DNA of 64,000 nucleotides. It comes from Odiellus spinosus (lineage: Eukaryota; Arthropoda; Arachnida; Opiliones; Phalangiidae). This document shows, piece after piece, positions 54,746 through 64,000 of the stretch; within the stretch, counting starts at the first letter, position 1, and every line of letters begins with the position of its first letter. The position numbers were made by a program, and so were the translations under genes. Location: the NCBI GenBank assembly GCA_963920705.1, contig OY987238.1, positions 11,650,183-11,714,182 on the forward strand, written 5' to 3'. The notes below the pieces were generated by a model. The model saw only the letters and a list, made by a program, of their open reading frames with translations. It was not told the DNA's origin and did no database searches.

Positions 54746-55499
54746 AATTAGAAGTAAAACAACGTATAATAAAAAAAAAGTTAAAACGTTTTGGTGGAAA
54801 ACAATATAAACACAGCTGATTGGTCAAGCGTGCTTGTTATAAACGTGATAAATGAAGGTTACACTACACTACCTTTGTATAATTATGAAAATAACCAACT
54901 TTTTCTGTTTTCAATTTTACTTTTAATAATGATGTCACGTTTTCAAACGTGTTTGTTGACAAATCTTATCGTGTTTTGGTTCGGTACTAATTTTAAAAGG
55001 TGGATAAAAATTTCAATTAAATGAACTAGTTGGAAAATTTCTGTGTTGTGACACATTTGATATCAAATCTGGCCGTGAAGGAAGGTATCAAAGAAAACTT
55101 TGAAGTACGTCAGTGTTAATAGTCTCAAGTCACTCTGATCTTCTCTTTAATCAACGGCAAATTAATATTCATTTCAAAAAAAATATACACCACAACATTA
55201 AAATATTATTATTATATTAAATTATAATAATTATAATTATTAATTATTATTATTTAAAGTTATAGAGTTATAAGAGGGTAGTAGGCTTAGCGGAGTTTGG
55301 AATTTAAATATGATTATGGATACGAAATAGACGAAAAGTTGTCAAAATTAACTTTAACGGGGATTGTCGAAACAAATTGGGGATGCTTTGGTCATGCAAA
55401 ACATGGATTTACTGACGAAGAATATTATTTTGATGAACTATATACCCTCGCAAGTTATTGCGTTTTTGCAATGATTTAGCTTTTAGGGCAGTAAGCGGC

Positions 55500-55860
55500 T
55501 TGATACGAAAGGAGTATATATGGTATGGGTGAAAACTGAATATATCTTTCTCATCTTCCGCTCTGCCGCCTCCATGGACTCTCTCTTCTCTCTGGTTGGG
55601 CCCGCTTTTGGTCTTTGGCGGCTGCGGTGTAGGCTGGACCGATCGATGCCACTGGCTTCTTCGCCAAAGGTCGGCGTCCCCCGCTACACACACACCACAC
55701 TCTCTCCCTCTCGGTGCAAGCGTACTCGCGCCAAATTTTCTCCCGTCTCTCTCTGCTCTTTTGGTCCACTTTTCGAGAGCTAGATCCTTCTCTTTCTCTA
55801 AGCTTGGCGTCCCCAACAACGGACCCGACCTTTTGTAGACGCCCGCCCAGTAATTCTATA
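55500..55860. promoter_or_regulatory. GC/CT-rich island
   Basis: CT tracts (CTCTCTTCTCTCTGG, CTCTCTCCCTCTCGG) with GC-rich sequence between. Five overlapping open frames on both strands share this interval. That is expected from low stop-codon density in GC-rich DNA, so none is called as a gene. Confidence 0.33.
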
Positions 55861-56029
55861 GTTAATTTTTTCGTCCTTAACCCACGCTTGTCTTGCCAGT
55901 ACTTTTTCCAATCCCTAAGTGTTTAATAATAATCGCGATGAATGGTTAATTTGTTAAGTAAACCTTAAACTGACTGGTATCGTTAATTGCAAGGTGGAGG
56001 AAGGTATTCTGGGCTATATAACCCTCTAT

Positions 56030-57860
56030 ACCATATGGAAAGTCAAAGGATTTTGATAGGAATGGATCATAATTTCGGAAGAATCCAAGGAATTTAGAAA
56101 TTGGACCTACAAGTTCGGTAAAAGAGAAAAATTTAGAAATTCGGAGTCATGGCTAAGAGATCAGGGAAAATTCTACGGATTTAGCAGTTGGACCCGGGGT
56201 AAATTTGGAGCAAGAAGTCTGGGAAAATATCATAGATGTTGAGAGTTTGAAAATTTGTCCTAAAAATTATTAAATTGGTCAGAGAAATTAGAGATAATTG
56301 GCAAATTGGACTAAAAGATCAAATTTTAAAATTTAGACCAAGAGATAAGGGAAAATTGAGGGGATTGGGGAATAGAGATAAATTGTGAGCGAAATAGGAA
56401 AGTCAAGGAATTAAAAAATTGGACTAATTAAGAGAAAATTCTTGGAATTTTTAAATTGGACCATATAAATATAATGATCAGGGTAACATGAAATTTGGAT
56501 CACACACAAGCTACAAATGAAGGAATTTGTATTTTTATTGTTTTCATTTAAAACGAAAATTCATTTTAATACAATTTACTTTAAATATGTTTAAATTGAA
56601 TTTTTATCTGTAATTTTTTAGTTATTTCATAAAACATCGCTACATAACCCCTTATTAAGAGTATATACGAATTATCCCTGCATATCAGTAATACAATCCT
56701 TTATATATAGCAAAATAACCGGAAGTGATGTATAGGCCACGTATATTATCTAGTGGGTGGGCTTCGGTGTTTGTTTGGCTAGACACTGATAGACGTTTTA
56801 AAGGAATGACTATATAAGGTATTTTTTTGCTTATGTGGCGATATATGTTGGTTTTGTTGTTTCCAATACCGAGTTTAGGGAGGTATAAGTTGCTTGGCGG
56901 TCAGGACCATCAAAGAGAAAGATATTTTTCCCATGCACGGTGCTTTAGTATCAGAGTTTTCACGTTTTCAAAACTCAAACAAAGGTTTTTTTATACTTTT
57001 ATCCCTCAGTTATTTGGATTTGTTTTAGACGGAAACTAACTTGGTGAGCGTTGAAAACTCGTGACTTAGTTTAACTTCGCTTGGGCAGAATGGAATGCAG
57101 CCACGGGTATGTGGTCAAACGAGTTTTGAAAGTTCCGCGTAGCAACACGGCAAAGAATTAGAGAGAAATAGCTTTAAAGGAAGGGCTTCCCTCTTCTCTT
57201 TCATAAACCGCTTGAAATATCAAGCCGGGAAGACTGAGGTAAAAAAAAAAAGAACTAAAAAAAAATTTTGCGAGATCTGTCTGATATGGAGACCACGTCA
57301 TACGCGTCATTCCAAGCGAAAAGTTTCCCATTCAATTTTATTTTTAAACTTTTTATCATAAGTATATAATTTAAGATCATGTATACGGTGTTTCCACGTG
57401 TCAGGAAATTTCAAAAATCGGTTTTAAATGGTCAGGGAAAGTCATAGGATTTGAAAATTAGGACTTAAAGGTCGTGGTATATATTGTTTTTGCCTATATG
57501 TACCAAGGTTAAAATTAGATTATTTTAAAATTAGGCCTGTAAGGGTTAATAAAAAGGCAGTGAACTTGAAAATTGGGTTTTAAAAGATCAGGGGAAAGTT
57601 GCGGAATTTTAAAATTAGGCAAAAATATTATTGAAGAGTCGGGGAATTTGAAAATTAGTCAAGAATATCGTTGAAGAATCGGGAAATTTGAAAATTGGGT
57701 GAAAATATCATTGAAAAATCAGAAAATACGGCCAAAAGGTTAGCTAAAAGTCAGGAAAATGTACGTCAAATGATGTCAGGGTCTACGGAAAAAAATGAGA
57801 GTATATAGTCAGGGAAATTAATGAAAGATAGTCAGGTAAAACATGTAGACGTCATGTAAT
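56030..57860. repeat. Two blocks of degenerate 'caggg' repeats (56030-56500, 57395-57860)
   Basis: Loose repeats of about 35-45 bp with words such as GGGAAAATT, AAATTGGACC, AAAGGTCAGG, AAGTCGGGGAATTTGAAAAT. Too diverged for a firm unit. The left block looks like an old minisatellite; the right block also resembles the body of the CAGGGTTCGTACA element. Between them (56500-57395) no gene is supported. Confidence 0.55.
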
Positions 57861-58639
57861 TTCAAATACCAAATTTTTGGAGGGCAATACTGTATATAGA
57901 TAAAAAAATTCCACACTTTTTGGAAATTGACCAAATTCTACAATAAATTTTTACGCATTAACCCCGAAATTTAAAAATATTCACATTAATGAGTTAGTTA
58001 AGGCTTAAAAAGCCCCATAACTGTTTCACATAATAAAGATAATAACGGCAATGATGCGAACGAAGTACTGCGTGGGAAATATAAGCACGTTCTACACTCC
58101 CAACGTCATTTAAGCTTTAATAAAGCTGCTGAGATCAGCTGACTTCCTTTAATCCTTTTTTTCTTTTCCCTCTTTCTCACCCTCTTCGCGGGATTTAGAA
58201 TCAGTTTGAGTTTGCAGCGTATTACAAAGCTAGCTTCCCTTATATCTCCTTTAAGCCTTTTTCTTATTTAGCTGCTCCAACTACTTCCAGAGCGTTTCGA
58301 GGGCAGTTTGAAGCAGCCCAATTTGATAACCTTTCTTATAAATATAGTTGAAAAGGGTTCTTCCGAGCTTTTTGTTTTAGCACATGCTGAAAACTTAAAA
58401 CTTTATAGTTTCATATATCGTATACAACGTGATACCTGATTATCCTCGATTTTCTGCCAAATGAGACAGAAAAATATATATTTTTTGGGGGGCTAAATGA
58501 GATGAGGTTCTTCTATATATGGGGTTTAATAAAAGCGGAAAAAGGCGGGAATATTTGCACCAGAACACCAAACGTGCCAATCGACGAATATTTTAGTTTT
58601 TAAAGGAACGTTGAAAATGTTGAACCCGCGAAATTGGGT

Positions 58640-59025
58640 TTAAAGAGATAATGAAGACTATAGAATTTTGTTTATCGAGTTGGAGGATTAAAATAGTTAT
58701 TCAAAAATTAATTAAACTTCTCTCTTCAAAGTGAGGTTGTTTTTTCAATTTTGTGAAATGGTTTCTACATTGCTAGTTTTAACCCAATTCCATCTACAAC
58801 AATTATTCCAACGCACTCATAGAAAAGGGTTTTAATGAGTCTTATTCCTACTTTGGTTAATTCCAACTAATTAGTGACTGTTTTTCAATTGTTGGGGATT
58901 GGAAAATGGTTTCTACATTGTTAGTTTTATGTTCGTAACCGAATCACATTTACAACTATCTAAGAAATCGAGGAAATATTAGAAATCGTGAGATAAATAT
59001 GAAATTGTCTTCATTATCCCTTTAA
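58640..59025. mobile_element. Family B TTAA-flanked palindromic element, complete
   Basis: TTAA at 58640-58643 and 59022-59025; ends AGAGATAATGAAGAC and GTCTTCATTATCCCT. The interior contains two similar stretches (ATGGTTTCTACATTG at 58758 and 58908). About 378 bp, non-coding. Confidence 0.78.
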
Positions 59026-59744
59026 CATGTTGATAAGTTACAAATTAAAATAAAATTCGATAAAAATATAGTCTTAAAACCTTTAATATAAGTTCAATTA
59101 ATTGATAATTGGCATGTAACGCGTTTCTTAATATTTGTACAGGCGTGTGTTGGATTTTATCAATTAATATATTAATGAAAACCCCTTGAATTTATGATAT
59201 TGGTACTTTATTACATTACACTCTCCCTTTAAAATTATTCCCCCTAAAATATTTAGAGTTTCCGCCATCGTCTCGAAGTATACTCGCGTAAAAAAAATTT
59301 ACACAATTTTCCGTATATTTTGGTTAAAAGAAGAGTCGTTTTTCCTTTATAGCCCTTATTTTTTGGGCTAAATTTGTTTTTGACGTGCCTCGCATTCTCT
59401 TGTCGTGACGTGGCGAACACTTAGTTCGAGTTAATTGAACTAACGCTTATAAAGCAGGAAGGAGGGTAATATATATATATATTTTTTTAAAGAACGTCGG
59501 CATGTACTTCCCTTAACGTATAACTTCATTAACTGTTAAGAATCGAACCGACCGCTGTAAAGGTCTCGTCTAGAGAGACTTATTACATCCGGCGATGTTA
59601 CATCTTATTTTTATATATAAATATAAAAATTATTTTACGTGTTTTTTGTTTTTTTACCCTTAAGGCCTATTTACACAGCGCGATATAAAAAGTGGACTTA
59701 AGTTGTACAATGTTAATCGAAATTGAAAATCAAATGGACCACTT

Positions 59745-60310
59745 AAAAAATCAGTAATAGGTCAAAATTGGCTTTTAAATAGGGAAATAGGCCAAAATTG
59801 GCTTGTAAATAGGGGCATAGGCCAAAATTGGCTTGTAAATAGGGGCATAGGCCAAAATTGTCTTGTAAATAGGGGAATAGGCCAAAATTGTCTTGTAAAT
59901 AGAGTAATTGACCAAAATTGTCTTGTAAATATTGAAATATACCAAAATTGGTTTGTAATTAATGAAATAGGCCAAAATTGGCTTGTAATTATTGAAATAG
60001 GCCAAAATTGGCTTGTAATTATTGAAATAGGCCAAAATTGGCTTTTAAATAGGGAAATAGGCCAAAATTGGCTTTTAAATAGGGAAATAGGCCAAAATTG
60101 GCTTTTAAATAGGGAAATAGGCCAAAATTGGCTTTTAAATAGGGAAATAGGCCAAAATTGGCTTTTAAATAGGGAAATGGGCCAAAATTGGCTCGTAATT
60201 AGGGAAATGGGCCAAAATTGGCTCGTAATTAGGGAAATGGGCCAAAATTGGCTCGTAATTAGGGAAATAGGCCAAAATTGGCTTGTAGATATGGAACAGG
60301 ATTAAATTTT
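59745..60310 (+). repeat. Minisatellite T5, 30-bp unit
   Basis: About 18 copies of AATAGGCCAAAATTGGCTTT followed by TAAATAGGGA, with sub-types (GGGGCATAGG, GTCTTGTAAAT, GCTCGTAATTAGG). It shares the core ATAGGCCAAAATT and the 30-bp period with T2. Confidence 0.95.
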
Positions 60311-61150
60311 GCTATAAATAACCTAAAATTACAAGGATGGTATAAAAATATACTATAATAGGCGACTATGTTTCAAATCAATTAGAAAAAAAGTCTAAAT
60401 TTTAAGAAAAACTCAGAACTTAAATAGGTAAAAATTGTTCGACTGACCATATAATAGTTAGTGACCATAGATGCGTGTTTGACCCTCTACGATTCTTACC
60501 ATAACAAAATATAAGAATGTCAAGGATGCTATACTTTAAAAACGTCAATACTTATAATGTTTCTGGCCTCTAAACTTCGTAGAGCCCATTTTACTCCTAT
60601 TTTTGTCTATTCGACATTTTCTTTTCTATATGAGAGAAGAACCATATACAGGAGTAGATGTTTTGAGTTTTCAGAACGTCCCGAAGCTATGCGTTGCAAA
60701 CTTAAAACTATATCGATCGAAGATGGCGTGTACGTGTTTGTTTCTCGAATATAAACTTAACTTTGAACTTTAGGGAAGAGCGTGACTTTTGAGAGTTTAT
60801 GCCCGTTACACTTATTCATTCTCTTCTCCGATATCTCTCTTCTTCTTTAAAGACACGTTTTCATGGTCTTCATAACACGCTGCATTTAATTTTGCGCCGT
60901 TTCGGGGCGCCCAATCGAAAATTAACACGAGGTGAAACTTCTGTTGGCTACTCTAAGTACTTTCACGAAAAAGACAGCGCGAAAGCAACCGTATTACGTG
61001 TCAGAGTCAACTGTAAGCTCTACATTAGCCAAGTTATGACGTAGAAGTGTGGGAAATTTTTATTTTAAAATTTCGAATATGAGGCATACAAAATATGTAT
61101 TTTTACTGTAATCATTTTTTACCGATTTTTCGAAACTTTTACTCAATATC
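60311..61150. other. Non-coding stretch
   Basis: No supported gene. Two open frames of 65 and 81 codons lack family resemblance and splice context. Confidence 0.5.
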
Positions 61151-61152
61151 CA

Positions 61153-61338
61153 TAGCTACGTTCACACTTGCCACTTTGGAACCGTTTTCAAACCGTTTCG
61201 AATATTCAAATCGACTTTTTAAGATTTTAATTTTGTTTCTTGATCAAAGATCTACAATGGTGACCCCAAAATCTTATCATTTGACCTTTCCAAAACGGTT
61301 CAAAACGGTTTCGAAGTCTGTAGTGTGAACTTAGCTTA
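61153..61338. mobile_element. Short palindromic element, family E copy 2
   Basis: Ends TAGCTACGTTCACACTTGCC and GTAGTGTGAACTTAGCTTA. Interior TGACCCCAAAAT at 61261 and CATTTGACCTTTCCAAAACG. Confidence 0.68.
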
Positions 61339-61904
61339 TTTGGAGTTGATTAGAAATCGGTGTCAACTTGGCTTTAAACTAGATAATATTGATAATATAA
61401 TTTCTATACCATTTTAATTTGAATATCCCATCATCAATTAAACACCTTTAAACACGGTGTATCGGACAGTGAAAACTCGGAATATGAACCTTGAAACTAT
61501 TCGTGTTTCTTTAAAGCTCCGTAAATTGTGATTATCTCTCTTCTTTCTATAGCTTCCTCGCGCATTCGTCTTCGCTAAAAACGAGAAGAAGCTGATATCA
61601 CTCTTTTCTTTTTGATTAACATAATGACTTCCTGTTAAGCCTTTGCCCCAGACGATATACGAACTAACTTATCTTTGCACTCGTTCTATTTATTTTTTTT
61701 ACTTGTTCTCCTTTGACAAAACCAACTGTCTTTTAGAACTAAATATATATAGTATGATGCTTTAAATGTGTTTTTCAACTCCTTCATAGTCACGTGACGT
61801 AAACACTTCCGCTTACGAAGCTTTGGGTACTATTGCGCAAGATTTACCCACTTGTAAATCATGTATATAATTTAAAATTTTGGAGAACAAATTCAGGGAA
61901 TAGA

Positions 61905-62580
61905 ATTAGTAGTTTTTGAAATTTGGTTTGCAAGTCAAGGGAAACTATTCGGAAACTTTAGAGAATTTTTAATTTGGGTCTAAAAGTCAAGGAAAAGGTT
62001 CGAAAAATCGAACTTTGGTCTTAAAGTCTAGGAAAAGGTTCGAGACTTTTTATTTTGATCTAAAAGTCTAGGAAAAGGTTCGAAAAATCTAATTTTGATC
62101 TAAAAGTCTAGAAAAATGTTCGAGATTTCTAATTTTGATCTAAAAGTCTAGGAAAAGGTTCGAAAAATCTAATTTTGATCTAAAAGTCTAGAAAAATGTT
62201 CGAGATTTCTAATTTTGATCTAAAAGTCTAGGAAAAGGTTCGAAAAATCTAATTTTGATCTAAAAGTCTAGAAAAAGGTTCGAGAATTCTAATTTTAATC
62301 TAAAAGTCAAGAAAGAGGCTCGAAAAATCTAATTTTGATCTCTAAGCCAAGGAAGATGTTCCGTAATTCTAATTTTGGTCTAAAAGTCAAGGAAAAGGTT
62401 CGAAAAATCTAATTTTGGTCTAAAAGTCAAAGAAAAGGTTCGAAAAATCGAACTTTGGTCTTAAAGTCAAGGAAAAGGTTCGAAAAATCTAATTTTGATC
62501 TAAAAGTCAAGGAAAAGGTTCGAAAAATCTAATTTTGATCTAAAAGTCAAGTAAAAGGTTCGAAAAATCTAAATTCGGGG
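61905..62580 (+). repeat. Minisatellite T6, 40-bp unit
   Basis: About 15 copies of TAAAAGTCTAGGAAAAGGTT followed by CGAAAAATCTAATTTTGATC. In the centre two sub-types alternate (GGAAAAGGTTCGAAAAATC / GAAAAATGTTCGAGATTTC), giving an 80-bp higher-order period at about 62060-62260. Confidence 0.93.
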
Positions 62581-63283
62581 AAAATTGATAAATTTAATCC
62601 ATGACTACCCTGAAGACTACAATTGTCTATGTATGTTAAGTATACGTGTGTTTCGTCTTGCAAAGTTTCTTTATAGTGTTTTGTATTGTTCTATAAATAA
62701 TCTTCCACCGAGATTTTTTTTTACCCGTTAACATTTTGGCAGGTCTAGCCGGCTTCCTCGTTTTGAGAAGTTTTTTGGCATTATTATTTAGACGGGCTTA
62801 TACGTCTATCCGCAGACGATTTTTTGCGATGTTTCGTACTGTTGAAGGGGGATTATATAGTCAGTTTCATTCCAAATTGTCAATAGGCGCGAATCAAGAC
62901 TCCCTTTATCTCACAAGTAAACCTAACATAATCGTAACGGGTATTTATATATTTGTACGTATTGTAAATTAAAACTGAAACGGACTGTAGAGTCATGGGT
63001 TGGCGGGTTCCACCATCATAGCCCTACCAGCTACACTAATTATAGTTAAGTTTCCGCATAGTTTCGCGCCTCTCCAGATGATAACTCTAATGATGTACAC
63101 TCCTCTATGTACACTCTTCCTTATATTAACCATATTATAACTAGTACTCGGAATCGGATAACCATTATCTTACTGTTATTAATTTATTTATTATTTTATT
63201 TTTAAAGAACTCCTTCAAATCAGTTTCAATAATGAAATTAGGCTTAACGAATTTCACGTGGTGCTCTAGAGCAAGAGTAAATA
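62581..63283. other. Non-coding stretch
   Basis: No supported gene; the 78-codon open frame at 62736 shows no recognisable domain. Confidence 0.45.
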
Positions 63284-63576
63284 TTAGCTTCGTTCATACT
63301 AGGTCTTGGAATCGATTTAAATCGTTTCAAAACTTTTCGCTGGAGTCGTGTGAACGGGAATCCGTCTTTTCTCGAATCGATTTGATTCGATTTCTCGAAA
63401 CTGCTTCGGGAACCAGTTTCACATCAATTCGGTTTCAACAACCGATAGATGAAGCTACAATAAATCGATTTCGAGAAATCGATTCGAGAAAAGACTGTTT
63501 CCCGTTTACACGATTCTAGCTAAATGGTTTGAAACGGTTAAAATTGATTTCGAAGGCTAGTATGAACGCGGCTTTA
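63284..63576. mobile_element. Family D element, copy D6 (internally deleted)
   Basis: Ends TTAGCTTCGTTCATACTAGG and GCTAGTATGAACGCGGCTTTA. The interior carries AACCGATAGATGAAGCTACA, then jumps to the opposite arm (AAAGACTGTTTCCCGTTTAC), so the middle is missing. The overlapping open frame is repeat sequence. Confidence 0.78.
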
Positions 63577-64000
63577 GAGTGTTCCAATTGAAGTCGCTAT
63601 TAGTATTTTAACGTAAATGGCAATTAGACCTAATTTTCATTTCCAAATTGCTGGATTATTGGAATAAATGTAGTGTGTTTTTGCTTAACATACAATAGTG
63701 AAAACTTATCCTTACACGGGATATCAATAAATTCCATAAAACCATAAAAAATTTAAAAATTCGTGAACCATTTTTAGTTTCTTGAAGCCCCCAATCCCCC
63801 TTTGTTTCTGTGATCATTAAGGAAGCGAATTTTTTCTGTTTCTGTGTAAGTCAGTCCACTAAATTAGATGTAATACAGAGAAAAGCGGGAAGAAAGATTT
63901 TAAGCTTGAAAACGTTATTGGGGTTATCACTTTCATCCTTACTTTTTACTCTATTGCGTGTAAGTGAAAGTGACGCCGACTATATCTGGGCGTGTTCGTC
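63577..64000. other. Right edge, nothing recognised
   Basis: AT-rich to mixed sequence without open frames of note; no repeat family recognised. Confidence 0.5.

Noticed and set aside
55409..55926. Five overlapping frames on both strands
   Set aside because: GC/CT-rich island with few stop codons by chance; no frame stands out, no domain seen.
59775..60035. 86-residue minus-strand repeat frame, and similar frames at 38932-39384
   Set aside because: Same artefact from the 30-bp arrays T5 and T2.
63232..63519. 95-residue open frame near the right end
   Set aside because: Lies in family D copy D6.

Overview
The window is AT-rich animal DNA with short spliced exons, GT-AG introns mostly of 50-350 bp, and many palindromic non-autonomous transposons and minisatellites. 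The gene set (igloo/neuromodulin-type IQ protein, ABCG1/4-type half transporter, RABAC1, TOMM70, TBRG1, fibrillarin) is that of a metazoan. The igloo-like protein hints at an arthropod or a related protostome, but the species cannot be named from sequence alone.

The left part (1-25.8 kb) is gene-dense. Exon by exon, with matching splice phases, I could assemble: the 3' part of an IQ-motif gene (945-8884, +); a complete 13-exon ABCG half transporter of 665 aa, including a 20-nt microexon (9845-13450, +); a complete 3-exon multi-pass protein of the DHHC acyltransferase family that has lost the DHHC motif (15041-16282, -); RABAC1/PRA1 (17012-17832, +, 204 aa); TOMM70 (18815-21436, +, 573 aa); TBRG1 (21770-23451, -, 369 aa); and fibrillarin (24121-25784, +, 343 aa). 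The DHHC-like/RABAC1 and TBRG1/FBL pairs are head to head and probably share promoters. TOMM70 and TBRG1 are tail to tail. The genes belong to unrelated housekeeping pathways: calmodulin binding, lipid export, membrane traffic, mitochondrial import, growth control and rRNA 2'-O-methylation. There is no operon logic.

The right part (26-64 kb) is gene-poor. The only convincing coding piece is a 5' exon at 46904-47054 (+) with a perfect donor, downstream of a GC- and CT-rich promoter-like region at 45.2-46.4 kb. I infer that it opens a gene whose other exons lie beyond the window. The rest holds several families of palindromic elements flanked by TTAA, including a nested cluster at 30.55-31.57 kb. 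It also holds six long minisatellites (29.1, 38.9, 48.2, 49.2, 59.7, 61.9 kb), decayed 'caggg' repeats, and a series of GC-richer islands with (GA)n/(CT)n tracts, CACGTG and GGCGGGA motifs, which are candidate promoters or enhancers.

The most unusual signal is the DHHC-family gene with an intact frame but no DHHC. Next is the nested transposon cluster, where an unoccupied copy elsewhere in the window shows the TTAA target site directly.
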